Assembly (NCBI GenBank): GCA_021904315.1
Contig: CM038917.1
Span: forward strand, 15,794,041-15,858,040
DNA: 64,000 nucleotides
Reading direction: 5' to 3'
Source: Sphagnum magellanicum
Taxonomy: Eukaryota > Streptophyta > Sphagnopsida > Sphagnales > Sphagnaceae
Shown: positions 1-10,585 of the stretch, one piece after another
How the letters are laid out: the number at the start of each line of letters is the position of its first letter
Position numbering within the stretch: the stretch's first letter is position 1
Position numbers and translations under genes: made by a program
The notes under the pieces: generated by a model
What the model saw: only the letters and a program-made list of their open reading frames with translations
Database searches by the model: none
What the model was told of the DNA's origin: nothing

Positions 1-705
1 TACTTTTACTCCACCAACTGCTGATGACGCAATGTCGTGTGTATATATAGTACCTTGGGCCCTCCAGTGATTATGTGTGCATTGTGCAACCACAGTTTCT
101 TCTTTATTATGATTAGCCTTGCAAACTTTAGCCCAACCTCCATTATGGGGAAGGACAATTTGAGTCTCGGTGCAATTGAGCTTGGACTCCTGGGTCCTCT
201 CATTTTGTATATCCACTTTCTATATGTACCTTTATTAATAAAGTTTAGCAGAGTTAGAACATATTGTCATTGTTCTGGCTACAATTCCGGTATTGTGTTG
301 AAAAAGCTATAAATAGAAGAAAAGAAATTGGAGAAGAAAGACCAACATCTTGATCTGGCCACAGGGGGAACTTAGAACAAAAAGGAGGAAAAGAATATGG
401 AATTGATGAAAATGTTTTGATAATGATGATGTAGCTAGATTGATGTAGCCCAGAAGCAACATATGTTAGCTCCAAGAGGCTCCAAGAGCTTCAAAATTCC
501 TTGAAGGATCATATCAGACAAGGGATATTCAGAGTGCACACCATTAAAAAAACAATTGAATTGTGACAAACCCTAAATAGGAGAACAAATTAAATACAGC
601 GAGATGTACAACCCACCCCAACAATTAGGGTTATAAACCCCCATGATCCAACCTGGAGTGCAAACTTAGTCATTTACCAGGCCTACCCTAGTTAACTAAA
701 CCCAA
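1..705. other. Unassigned AT-rich sequence
   Basis: No gene, repeat or motif was recognised. The short open frames on both strands show no family signature. I cannot tell whether it is old retrotransposon sequence or unique DNA. Confidence 0.4.
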
Positions 706-1420
706 TTGGAAGCCCCCCCTCCCCCCCCACCCCCTAAAGCTCCACTTGCCACTTTCTCTGGCTCGCCCACCAAAACCCAACCCCAATGCTCACCCGGACC
801 CCAAAGCCAATTTTTTTCCCACATACCCACCCTTCCAAACCCATTTCCCAAGGATCACTTTCTCATGGGGGCAACATCATCCCATGGGCCCACTTCTCCC
901 TAGCTCAATCTTCTCCTCAAAGAACATGTTCTCCCCAAGCACATCCCCTCCTTGATGAAACCCATGCACCCATCTTCTCCCCGGGGATTATTTGTCCTCA
1001 AACCACATCCTTTCCCCCACCCCATTTCCTCCTCAAAGAACCCTCCCCCAGCCCATCTTCACCCCTAGGCCACATCCTTTCCTCGGTCCCATCTTTTCCT
1101 TGGGAACACATTTCCCCCCTAGCCCATCTTCTCCTAAGTGAACATCTTTTCCTTGGGTTCACCTTCTCTTCGATCATTATCCATCATTGGGAACACATAT
1201 TCTCCTCAAGCCACATCCTCTCCCCGATCCTCGAGGAATTGTCTTTTTCCTGCCCCCATCTTCAACCATGCATCACATCCTCTCCCCAGCCACTATTCAT
1301 CCCCGGGGACACATCTTCTCCTTGAATCACATCCTTTCCTTGGGCCCGATCATTTCTTTTGGCCCACCTTCCTTTTGGCCACCATCCATCCCCAAGGACA
1401 CAAGTCCATGCACAAATAGG
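706..1420. repeat. CT-rich degenerate minisatellite
   Basis: A strongly C/T-biased tract in which variants of CATCTTCTCCTTGGGAACA recur at roughly 25-30 bp spacing, with many substitutions and indels. It opens with a C-run near 713-735. Proline- and serine-rich frames cross it, but they follow from base composition and none has a start or domain worth calling. A similar repeat (CCCCTTCTCCTTGGGGGAAC type) is at 37737-37880. The resemblance suggests a shared repeat family, possibly an internal part of a transposable element; that link is inference. Confidence 0.6.
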
Positions 1421-2140
1421 TGGACCAAAATGTCACAAAACCAAAATCCCTATTTACTAAAAATTGTGATTAGCTCTTGGAAAGTATAGCTAGTTTTTAG
1501 TCTAGGCACGTAGGTAGGTTGGATGTCAAAGGAGCCTTTTGATTGGTTATTCTTGGGTGGGTAATTTCAAATTTGGGTTTTTGCAAGAAGTCTAGCTTAC
1601 ACATATGGTACACTATTGGTTAGTTAGGAGCATCTCTTACTCACTAATTATGTACATGACTTCATCTCTTTGTTATTTTTGTCTTACTTGAGACCTATAA
1701 TGATGAGATTTGATAAGATAATATTTGTGTGAGTATTGTATCAAAGATGTTGCAAACTTTTGGGGCTCTAGAAACTAAACCACGTAAAGTAAAACTTGAA
1801 GGAACGTTTGTGTCATTGTATGTTGATCCTTTGTATGGTGAATCCCTTAAAATTATTTTTATAACTGTGTTTTTTTATTTCACAAAAAACTTACTAAGGT
1901 TTACAACCTTTGCAACAAAGGCCTTTCGCCAAAGAGTTTGAAGCTAAGTAAAGATTTTCAAAAAGTGTAGGTGCATGAGTTGTTTGGACCTTGTGTGTCC
2001 AAAATTGGTATTGATATTGCTTTAGTGATAATGTGGACATTATCAAGCATGTAGAATAAGTGTGGATGACAACACATCAACACACACAAGTACCTAACAC
2101 TCAACTTATTAATAAGGCAAACGTTAGGGGCAATGTTTAT
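1421..2140. other. Unassigned sequence left of LTR element H1
   Basis: No recognisable gene. Somewhere around 2100-2150 it passes into the LTR of element H1. The outer LTR terminus seen in the relative at 56383 (TGTTAAATTGTGG) cannot be located here, so the boundary is approximate. Confidence 0.3.
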
Positions 2141-3354
2141 GAAAGGAATGGAAAGTGAGAAATATAGAATTCTTATTCTATCTTCTAATCTAAAGTTAGA
2201 TTAAACATATCATGAAACCAATACTAATAAACTTTGCTTAATTGGATTTGCTCATATCAACAAACTTATCCTTGGGTGGTGCCACTAAAAATGTCACACC
2301 CCAAATTTCTATGACCCACCCAACTTCAAGACAACATAGGACTCACATAAAGAAAACTTTTCATTTCAAATTATTTATCAAAAGGTTACCCAAGTCATGT
2401 AGAATTCAAAATTTTAAATAAATTTACAAAAAAATGTGTTTTGATGTGAAAAATGAATGAATATGGAAAAAGTTTCAAGAATATCACATGAAGGATTTTT
2501 TGGATTAGGAACACAAAAGGAATCTATTTTTTGGGAATTTTTCTTGGATGCTAATTTTAAAAAATACTTCAAATGCCAACCTAATTGATGTCTTTTATAG
2601 ATAATTAATTGAATCAATTTTGATTTAGTTATGAATTTTTAAAATCAAGATCATGAAGCCCCAAATGGCCATTGATGTCAAGAACACAAATGATAATTAT
2701 TTTAAACATTTTTTGTTTTAATGACTAGTTTGGATCATTCCCTTATGCATGTACTAGATAAATAAGAAAAAATATCTAATGTGTAAGTGTAAGGACACTT
2801 AAAAGAAAAAAATCAAATATGGGTCAGGAATGGTTCAAGAATCAAAATGATAATGCATATTATACGTTTTGGGGTGTTCATTATTTTTCATGAGTGTGTG
2901 CATAGGTGGGGAACACATAGCCCACCTAGTTTGATCAAATAACCCAATGTATAAGTAGATGAAATTTTATTTCTTAAATTGGGTTCAACTTTCCTATGAT
3001 TTTGGTAAGGTGGATCCTAATGGTACCACCTAAGGAAAAGTTTGTTGATATTTAAGTTCAAAAATTTAATCCAGACATGAAAAGTATGAGAAAAACATCA
3101 AAACAACAAATCTAACTATGGAATTCAAACTTCTAAAAAAAATAATGTACTTGTTCCATACTTTCCAAACTTAATGTTCTACAATCATCCTCTTCCGTCT
3201 TCCAAAAATGATCTCCTTAAAATACTCCTATGATCAATTCAAATTCAAATGGTGATGAAAACTATGTAAACTAGTTAATACATCCTAGAAAAATAACTAG
3301 GTAAATAAGTATTAATTAACTCATTATTTACAATGATTAATTATTCCCTTAACA
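2140..3354 (-). repeat. LTR of family H element (copy H1), split by TIR element G
   Basis: Matches the LTR at 56383-56883. Shared blocks include the run around 3080-3354 and the sequence left of 2254. Read on the minus strand, the LTR begins TGTTAAGGGA at 3354, directly preceded by the polypurine tract GGGTGGGGTAA (complement of 3355-3365). That polarity makes this the 3' LTR of a minus-strand element. It is interrupted by element G (2259-3047), so the LTR proper is only about 0.4-0.5 kb. The outer end near 2140 is uncertain. Confidence 0.6.
2259..3047. mobile_element. Non-autonomous TIR DNA element G inserted in LTR H1
   Basis: The ends are imperfect terminal inverted repeats of about 30 bp: 2259-2288 starts AACAAACTTATCCTTGGGTG, and the complement of 3016-3046 starts AACAAACTTTTCCTTAGGTG. 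Flanks are ATATC on the left and ATATT on the right. The related LTR at 56383-56883 carries a single CATATCTAAG at the same place, i.e. an empty site. Together these support insertion with a 5-bp (possibly shorter) target duplication. No transposase is visible in about 790 bp. The superfamily is not assigned. Confidence 0.65.
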
Positions 3355-6300
3355 TTACCCCACCCATACTCTAAATTACGTCTCAAAATCTAGATCAAAA
3401 TATGTTTAAAAAATTAAATCAGTTACTATTTTTGATATTGTGAGTCAAAAATTTAATGTTGATCATATTGTATTACAATTTGATCTATCTATGCCTGTTG
3501 TACTTCATATTGAATCAAAGACTAATTCTATGTTGTGTTCAGAATCTGTTGTTGTACTTCTTGTACCTTGTTTGTAGTTGCACACTTGTTTACTAATCTA
3601 TTGTTTTTTTCTTGTGATTGAAATTTTAATGTGACTTGTATTTGCTATTGTGACTATAGATTTGATGTGATCTAAGTCTATTCCTGTTGTTGCAACTCTA
3701 ATGTTGAATTAATCTGATCTTCCTGTAGTTCTTTAATTATGTGTTCTTTAGTTTGTATATGCTTTCCTATTCCTATAGCTGTAGATCCATATTCCTAGGA
3801 ACTAACCTCTTGTGGGTTAAATTCTAATGGTTATAGAATTTGTTCTAATACATTTTTTTATACCACCATCTTCCTTCTAGGAACTATTTCTTCCTCCTTT
3901 GAGGTTTGTTGGTTCCTCCTTTGTTGTTCTTGTCTCTGATGGTCTTGCATGATTAGCTTGTCTTCTCTTTTCTTCCCCATATGAGGTTTTTGGATCTAGA
4001 ATCAAGACTAGAGGTTCATACTAGAATGATGGTGGGTGAAAGCACACTATGGTGACTCCCTTTGGGGTGTCACATTGTATTACTTTATAGGGATGTGCAT
4101 GTTTGAGTGTATCGCACCTCAATCTTTTGAAATATTTTCACAATATTTTTGCATATTATGTTAGAATATAACCTAAGCAAGATATTAAAAAGAACAACTA
4201 TTTCATTTCATTTTATAAAGTGGGAGTTTGAAGTATATTTGTGGAAACAAATGTAATGTACCTGTGTATTCAAAAACACAAATATATTCCAAAAACAATT
4301 TAAATCATTTTTAGTCTTTATGAAAGTTGAAGGTATATTGAACCATGTCATGTCACATAATATGAACCATGTTTGGATACCATATGATTAATCTATAAAT
4401 TTTCATTTTAAAAAATGAAGTTTTTCAATAAAGATACGATAAATGTGTGGTAAATTGAAAATTTGAAAAAAAATCACATCCACATAAAAGATGATAATCA
4501 TGGTTAGATGGGCCATTTTTTAAATTTCATTAAAATTGATTATTTTAACAATTAATGAAACCTTAAAGTTAGTGCAATCAAAACAAGACTATGACCCTAT
4601 TATACCAATATATATTATAAATATATTCATGGATCTTTCAATATAGATAATGAAATTTCTTATTATTTTAAAAATAATACTACATAACATTAATTTTGTA
4701 AAAATAATTTTTGTAAGGCCCAAAAACTAAAATTGATACTCAAAACTAAATGTACTATGCTTTTAGAATAATTATATTGTATGTATTATAATACTTGACC
4801 CAAAAGTGCCCCAAAGGAGGTCACTGTAGTGTGCTTTCACCTTGGTGTGACCTTTACCATCTAAGATATCTTATGCCTATAGAGCTTCTCATTTCTTTCA
4901 AACATTTTAAAAACTTTTTCTATATCCTTATGGACTATATCCTACCCTACATCCCATTAAAGATTTACATCCTTCTCTTTCATAGTTAATGCCTTGAGTT
5001 TTACCTGAAGCAAACTATGCTGTTTTTTGAGTTCATTATTTTCTATGAAGACATTGTCATAGTTGAAGGGTTTGATTCCATGGGCTTGTTCCAAAACTTG
5101 TTGTAACCTTTCATTAAGAGCCATATGCCTCTATAAGTTTTGATCCATCTCTACCTGCCTCTGGTCAGATTGCTTCTATATTTCATTTTTGGATTGATAT
5201 ACATTACCAATATCCTTTCTAAGCTCCTTTAACTCCTTTGCTACTTTAAGAGAGTCTGCTCCATATTCCTGTAATCTCTATGAAATTTATTATGTTCTAC
5301 ATTCAAAGAATCTTTCTTTGTTTTCTAGTAATTGGCATCCACCTGCATCAGAGTTGCTTGTAAAGAATCCCTCTCAAACCTGATCTTCTCCCAATCCTTA
5401 TTATGCTTCTCCATGTTGATCTTTTGTCTGGTTGTTTACAATTATACCAATACTTCATTCTTTTCATCATGCTTCACTTGTAATTTTACTTTAAGCTTTT
5501 GTTCCTTCTCCAAAACTCCTTATAAGTTTTGAATATATTTTTCCTTTTCCTCTATGATCTGTTTATTTTTTATTTATAGATCAAAGAGTTTAAGCAAAAT
5601 GTTGGTCATCTATGTGCTATATTTTATTGCTTATTGAAACATAGTGGTAGTTTTCCTATGTTCATCCAGCTCTACTTCCAATCCTTGTACAAAGGTTGGT
5701 GTATGAAATTTAGGAGTTAATCCCCTTGGAACTAGTATTTGAAGATCCTAGACTTTTATGTGAAATTCAAATATCTCCAAAAATGTTTGTTCTTATAGCA
5801 GAACCTAGTCTTGAAGGTAACATACCTTCATAACTTTGTGGTGTTGGAATAAATTGTTACACATTAGGCAGATTTGGTTTTGCCTCCTACATTTGTTCTT
5901 CTAGTTCCTCTTGCCCACTTAAAATTATGGCTCCCTTTTGGGCCATCTTTGCTACACTTGCCCATCTTATCCTTTCTCTTGCTTTGGAGAGATCTATAGT
6001 CTAATGTTTGACCTAGGAAACATTGACTTTTCCTTTGGTCTCTGTTATTGCTACTTTTGTTTTTTTAGCAACTCTACTACATTTTGAAGATTAACACTAT
6101 CCCTCATTATGGATTCTTCTTATCTTTTCTATCTCTTCAAGAGAGTTTCCTTCTCATCATCATTAGATTAAGGAATTAGAATTATTCTTTTAGTTGTCCT
6201 TATTTCTAGTTTTTTTTTCTTTTTTGGGATAAATATGTGTAGGGTCCAAAGGTCTCTTGTTTTTTATGAACCTTTCTCTCAAAGTCTTTTTCCTCCTCTT

Positions 6301-7032
6301 CTCCTCATGTGGCTGCTCACTCTACTATTTCTTCTACAATGGTTCTGCTCCCTTGACTAGAAACCATTTTTGAAACAAAACTTCTAAAACAATAGCAAAA
6401 TGGCATACATCCTTTTTAGGCTCTCTCTTGGTAGTTCCTTCAATCATGTTCTTTTGACATTTATCCCATCTGATCAATTCTTTGACCAATTAAAAATACA
6501 TGATTGCAACCTAATTCATAGATTCTCCATGATCTATTTTGGAGATCATCATGGTAGATTTGTTACTAAAGTACTACGCCTTGTATTTCTAATAGATAAT
6601 CAGTAGAATTACATCAATCCTATTGACATGCTTTGGTTTCATTTTCTTAACAACCCATCCTTCATTGGTGTTGTAAGTATTTGGAACCCTATTAGTTATG
6701 TTTGCCAAAACTACTTTAGCATCTAACATTTATGCTTGATCTATTTCTATCTCATTTGTATGGTAGATTTTTAAAACTTTTGCCAACAAATGTCTATCTT
6801 TAATTTTTTGTTCTTCTGCCATCATAACTTTGATTATGTTGTGCTCAGAATCCAATTCCTAGTTATTCGAAGACTCAACCAAAATATTATGACAAGAAGT
6901 TTTCCATTTAATCTCAAACAAACCTACCAATCCAATTTTGTTTACCCATTTTTTTCTTCCTCTCTACAACTTTTCCAAAGCAAAATGTTTTTCAAATTAT
7001 TATTATGACTCTGCTATGTAGGAGTAAAGATT
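3355..7032 (-). pseudogene. Decayed coiled-coil-like ORF of LTR family H (copy H1)
   Basis: Internal sequence of H1, read on the minus strand from about 7032 down to the polypurine tract at 3365. No single open frame survives, but long stretches translate sensibly between stops. Roughly 5720-5240 gives a Lys/Glu/Gln-rich, heptad-like protein, for example the segment EKHNKDWEKIRFERDSLQ. Many stops are TAG where Gln would fit. I see no reverse transcriptase, integrase, protease or zinc knuckle here, which is odd for the 3' half of an LTR retrotransposon. The homologous tract at 56884-58243 shows that this reading is conserved across the point where element E1 is inserted. It may be an extra ORF or a captured non-retroviral gene in a non-autonomous element; function unknown. 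Confidence 0.45.
4035..4842. mobile_element. Non-autonomous TIR DNA element E1
   Basis: The left end GGTGAAAGCACACTATGGTG and the complement of the right end AGGTGAAAGCACACTACAGTG form inverted repeats of about 32 bp with a few mismatches. The 5-bp duplication TGGTG sits at 4030-4034 and 4843-4847. The homologous H2 copy has a single TGGTA near 57573, i.e. the empty site. The element is about 807 bp, AT-rich inside, with no coding capacity seen. A second, left-truncated member is at 38998-39408. The terminal bases do not match a superfamily I can name confidently. Confidence 0.75.
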
Positions 7033-7324
7033 TGTTGAAAATTCAAATTCAACTAATTAGGTCTTCATTACTTATTGGAATAGGAACATAATTAGGTTAC
7101 TTTCACAAGGTTGAATTACTTTTTTTATTTAGATTAGTTTGGTTATTTATGGTTTGGCTTTCTTTTTTCTTCATTACACAAGTTTGTGTTTTTGATGTGA
7201 TAAGAACTTTGAGGAGTTCTTGATGTTATGTTCCATGTTGTGTACATCATGTTTTAGTTTCCTTTCAATAAATATTTATGTTTACATAGATCTCTTAAAT
7301 GATTCGATCTCCTATTTGTTAACA
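7033..7324 (+). repeat. 5' LTR of Ty1-copia family A (copy A1)
   Basis: A 292-bp LTR beginning TGTTGAAAATTC and ending TGTTAACA. It matches the 3' LTR of the near-complete copy A2 (28165-28463). The primer-binding site follows directly, so this is a 5' LTR in plus orientation. Confidence 0.85.
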
Positions 7325-7336
7325 TGGTATCATAGC
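7325..7336 (+). other. Primer-binding site of copia A1
   Basis: TGGTATCATAGC immediately after the LTR fits the complement of the initiator-methionine tRNA 3' end, with one difference from TGGTATCAGAGC. This PBS is standard for plant Ty1-copia elements. Confidence 0.8.
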
Positions 7337-8348
7337 TTAGGTTGTTTGATGAAAAAATTAAAAGAAATTTACAGTTAGAAAGTCTTTAAAACTAAAGCTT
7401 GAAAGTCTTTAGTAATACCATAAAAGTTTTTCAAGTGCAAGAAAGGAGAGGAAAAGAAAGAATGTGAAGAAAAATAAAAGAAAGGAAGTGAAAAAAGATC
7501 AATACATTGAAGGTTGTGAAAGTTGGATCATTAAATCTAGATCTAAATCTATTATGAAAAGATCTTCAAATGGGACTTGGAGGGATTATATAAGATTATA
7601 AGACGCTTCTATTCTCAAAATTTTAAAAGAAAAGGATATGTTTTGTGAGAGCTATGAGCTTTTGAAAATTCTGTGTTAGATTTGGTTTTTTAGTCATATT
7701 TCTTTTGCCTGAACGTTTTTGGATATAAAACTTTTGAATCTTATAGATGATAAACAATTACATATGTGGGATAAATTTCATGCCATTTGGATATGTATTG
7801 AGAGAGATCCAAGTATTTAAAGTTTCAACCTCAATTTTGAAATCAATTTCTTTTGAAAATGATAATTCTTTGTGATTATCATCAATAGGGCTGAAATTTT
7901 GAGAAAATGTGGATGGCATATATTTAATATGTCTCCCAAAATGTCATGGTGTTTAGAGTTGTTAAAAGGGAGTTGTAAGTCGTGTTGTGTTTGGGTCTCA
8001 ATTTCAGGTGCTTTCAAGAAAGTAACAAGATCTCTCATTTTATCAAGTAAAATGAGCTGAAATTTTGAGAGATAATGATAGACATAGTTTTTCATGTTAC
8101 AACAAAATTTTAGATTGATCCAAGTTCATATGTGAGAAGTGTAGCTTTGCAAAGTTATTAATGACAAAAGTTTACAAAAGATTTCAAAACAAATTTTGGA
8201 GTGGAGCAAGTACAATTTGGGAGAACTTGAGGGAAGGAATTTAAACTTTGAAGATTGTGAATCACAAATACTTTATCAAGACCTTCATACAAAAAAATTT
8301 GGTATGTAATCATGTATTTAATACCATACAAAATATTATACGAATATT
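7337..8348 (+). mobile_element. Untranslated leader of copia A1, truncated
   Basis: Aligns with the leader of copy A2 (22686 to about 23690), including the shared run near 8296-8330 around GGTATGTAATCATGTA. Similarity stops near 8348, before gag would start, so A1 has lost all coding sequence. The next 160 bp to 8511 are unassigned, and family B LTR sequence follows. Confidence 0.7.
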
Positions 8349-8511
8349 GGTAGAAGTGAAATTTAATCCTTGCAGAATTATTTCACGCTACTATAACAAT
8401 AAATTTGCACTACAATATGCACACATTCACAATTTCTACCTTAATTTTATACACACTTCACTTTACAATTCATTAAAACACCAAATTCATGGTTATTTCA
8501 CATAACCAAAA

Positions 8512-9293
8512 TGACACGCTCCCAAGTCCCTAATTAGCCCCAAATTGGGACTAAACTATTCAAGATACAAAATTATGGGGGACTTGGGGCACGCTCCCAG
8601 CTCTCAACACTAGAAGGGGTAAAGGGGCGTACTGAAGCTCCGGGATGGGACTAGGAAGAGTGACAAGCTATTCACTTACTCGAACCTGCATCCAACCAAC
8701 CAACAAGTTAGTTAGTTCACTTTCTGGAGCACCTGTGGTGCTGGGACAAGCCACGGGCAACTCTAGATTCACTTGACTCACCACAGCTCGAACTCGGGGG
8801 AAGCCACCACCTTCCCCCATATAGTATACTTTGTGCCTCTCCGCGGCACCCACATCCAAATGGCTTTTTGTCCCGGGACTCCCAAGGAGGAGTCCCGAAA
8901 TTATCCCAGTTTGGACTCCTGGGACTTTGCATGATCATAATTCTTTGCTCCCACCTTTGATTGAGATGAAGTCTCAAGCAAAGTTGTAGCTCTCCTGGTG
9001 GGCTTTCCAACGGTGTGTCGCACTTCACCTGCACGCACCAGGGTCGGGTTGATTCCTGATTTTTAGTGGTCGAAAGTCAAATTGCCAATTTGACTCCTGG
9101 CCCTTCTTTTTGCCATAACTTATGCTGTATATGTCCAAATGGCCCATGTGAGGCCATTTTCGACATCTACACTTCAATAGCTTTCGAATGATATAAAGAA
9201 AGCTACAATGCAAGGTGTTTTGACCCCTGCAATTGAACTCTAAAGCTTCGAGAGTCCTGGAGGACTCCCGAGTCCCCATTTCGGGAGTGTGAG
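8512..9293 (-). repeat. LTR of family B, copy B1 (truncated at one end)
   Basis: Starts TGACACGCTCCCAAG and matches the neighbouring copy at 9294-10114 almost throughout. Orientation is minus, because in this family the LTR reads TGTCGCAACC...GTGCGTCA from its 5' end. It lacks the last ~40 bp, ending TTACGACA, present in the neighbour: it stops at GGGAGTGTGAG and abuts the next LTR directly. Blocks such as GGGACTAGGAAGAG and GGGACAAGCCACGGGCAAC are shared with the other B copies. GC content is clearly higher than the surroundings. Confidence 0.7.
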
Positions 9294-10114
9294 TGACGCA
9301 CTCCCAAGTCCCTTGTTAGTCCCAAAAGGGATCCAACTATGTCAAATTGCGGAAATAGTTTGGGACTTGGAACCGCTCCCAGCTTCCAGCATTAAAGGGG
9401 GTGAGAAGGGCATGCTGAAAGCTCCGAGATAGACTAGGAAGAGGGACAAGCTTACTCAATTACACGGTCCTGCATCCAAATCCAACCCACAAATGGGTTA
9501 GAACTCATTCTACACCTTTTTGGTGTTGGGACAAGCCACGAGCTAACTTGGACTCACTTGACTCACCACGGCCCCAACTCAGGGGAAGCCACCACCTTCC
9601 CCCAATAGTATTCTTTGCAGCTCTCCACGAGACTTGCATCCAAATGGTTTTTTTTCCCGGGACTCCCAAAGTGGAGTCCCGAAACTGTCCCGGTTTGGAC
9701 TCCCGAGACTTTGGATGTTCATAACTCCTCACCCCGAACTCGGATTGGGACGAGGTCTAAACCAAAGTTGTAGCTCTCATCGAGAGCTTTTCAATGGTGT
9801 GTTGCACTTTACCTACACGCACCGGGTTCGGGTCGATTCTCGACTTCTAGTGGTTGGGGGTCAAATTGGCAATTTGACTCCCGGCCCTTCTTTCAACCAT
9901 AACTTGTGTTGCATATGTCCAAATGGCTCATGCGAGGCCATTTTGGACATCTACGCTTCAAGACCTTTCCAAAGATACCAAGAACGCCCCAATGCAAGGT
10001 GTTTTGACCCCTGCAATCACGCTCTAAATTTTCGGAGTCCCGGAGGACTCCCAAGTCCCATTTTCGGGAGTGTGAGTGGCGACCTCACAACTCCCTCCAA
10101 GTGGGGTTACGACA
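9294..10114 (-). repeat. LTR of family B, copy B2 (3' LTR of a gypsy-like remnant)
   Basis: Complete-looking LTR of 821 bp, TGACGCACTCCC...GTTACGACA on the plus strand. A polypurine tract adjoins its right end on the minus strand, so it is the 3' LTR of a minus-strand element whose internal remnant follows at 10115-10405. Confidence 0.75.
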
Positions 10115-10405
10115 CTCTCCCCCACTAGAAGAAAAGGTCAATGTCTTCATTGACACTTAGAATTTCTTTCATGAATTGCAATTTCTTTCTTTTGGATCCT
10201 TGGCCATCAAGTGCTGACTTTTGCGGTAGGACCTTGCCTCAAGCTAACTTAGGCGTCCTTAAGTTTCTAACACTTTCTTGGCAAGTCCAAGGGTTTTTAA
10301 TAAAAACCCCTTAACCTTTGCTTCATCAAAGACCTAAACTAGCCTAATTAACAAAACTTTCATTTGGGAAGGCCATTCTTTTAACCTTCCTTTCATGAGG
10401 AACTC
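10115..10405 (-). pseudogene. 3' end of a family B gypsy-like element: ORF tail and polypurine tract
   Basis: On the minus strand an open tail ends in a TAG stop at 10127-10125. It is followed at once by the purine tract TGGGGGAGAG and then the LTR, the usual 3' layout of a plant gypsy element. The tail is Lys-rich and ends NEDIDLFF. About 90 bp further up, stops break the frame. Only about 290 bp separate the LTR from the next LTR-like end at 10406, so nearly all the internal region is missing. No enzyme domain remains. Confidence 0.5.
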
Positions 10406-10585
10406 TGACGCACTCCCAACTCCTTGAAGGACTCAAATGTGAGTCCAAGTAGAAGACAGTGGAAGAGGGAAGAGTCGGGCCACGTTCCCTAACTCACAAC
10501 ATTTTAAAGGGTAGAGGGGCGTGTTAGAAATCTAAGATGGGATTAGGAAGAGTTGACAAGCTTCACTCACTCACACGGGCTTGCA
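10406..10585 (-). repeat. Partial LTR of family B (copy B3)
   Basis: Begins TGACGCACTCCCAACTCCTT and follows the solo LTR at 53146-54150 (complement) for about 180 bp, to the shared block around ACACGGGCTTGCACA. It then breaks off into unrelated sequence. It could be the other LTR of the B2 remnant or a separate fragment. Confidence 0.65.

Noticed and set aside
706..1489. Proline/serine-rich open frames that look like an extensin-type protein
   Set aside because: They overlap in all three frames, follow directly from the CT-rich minisatellite, and lack signal peptide or conserved repeats at protein level.
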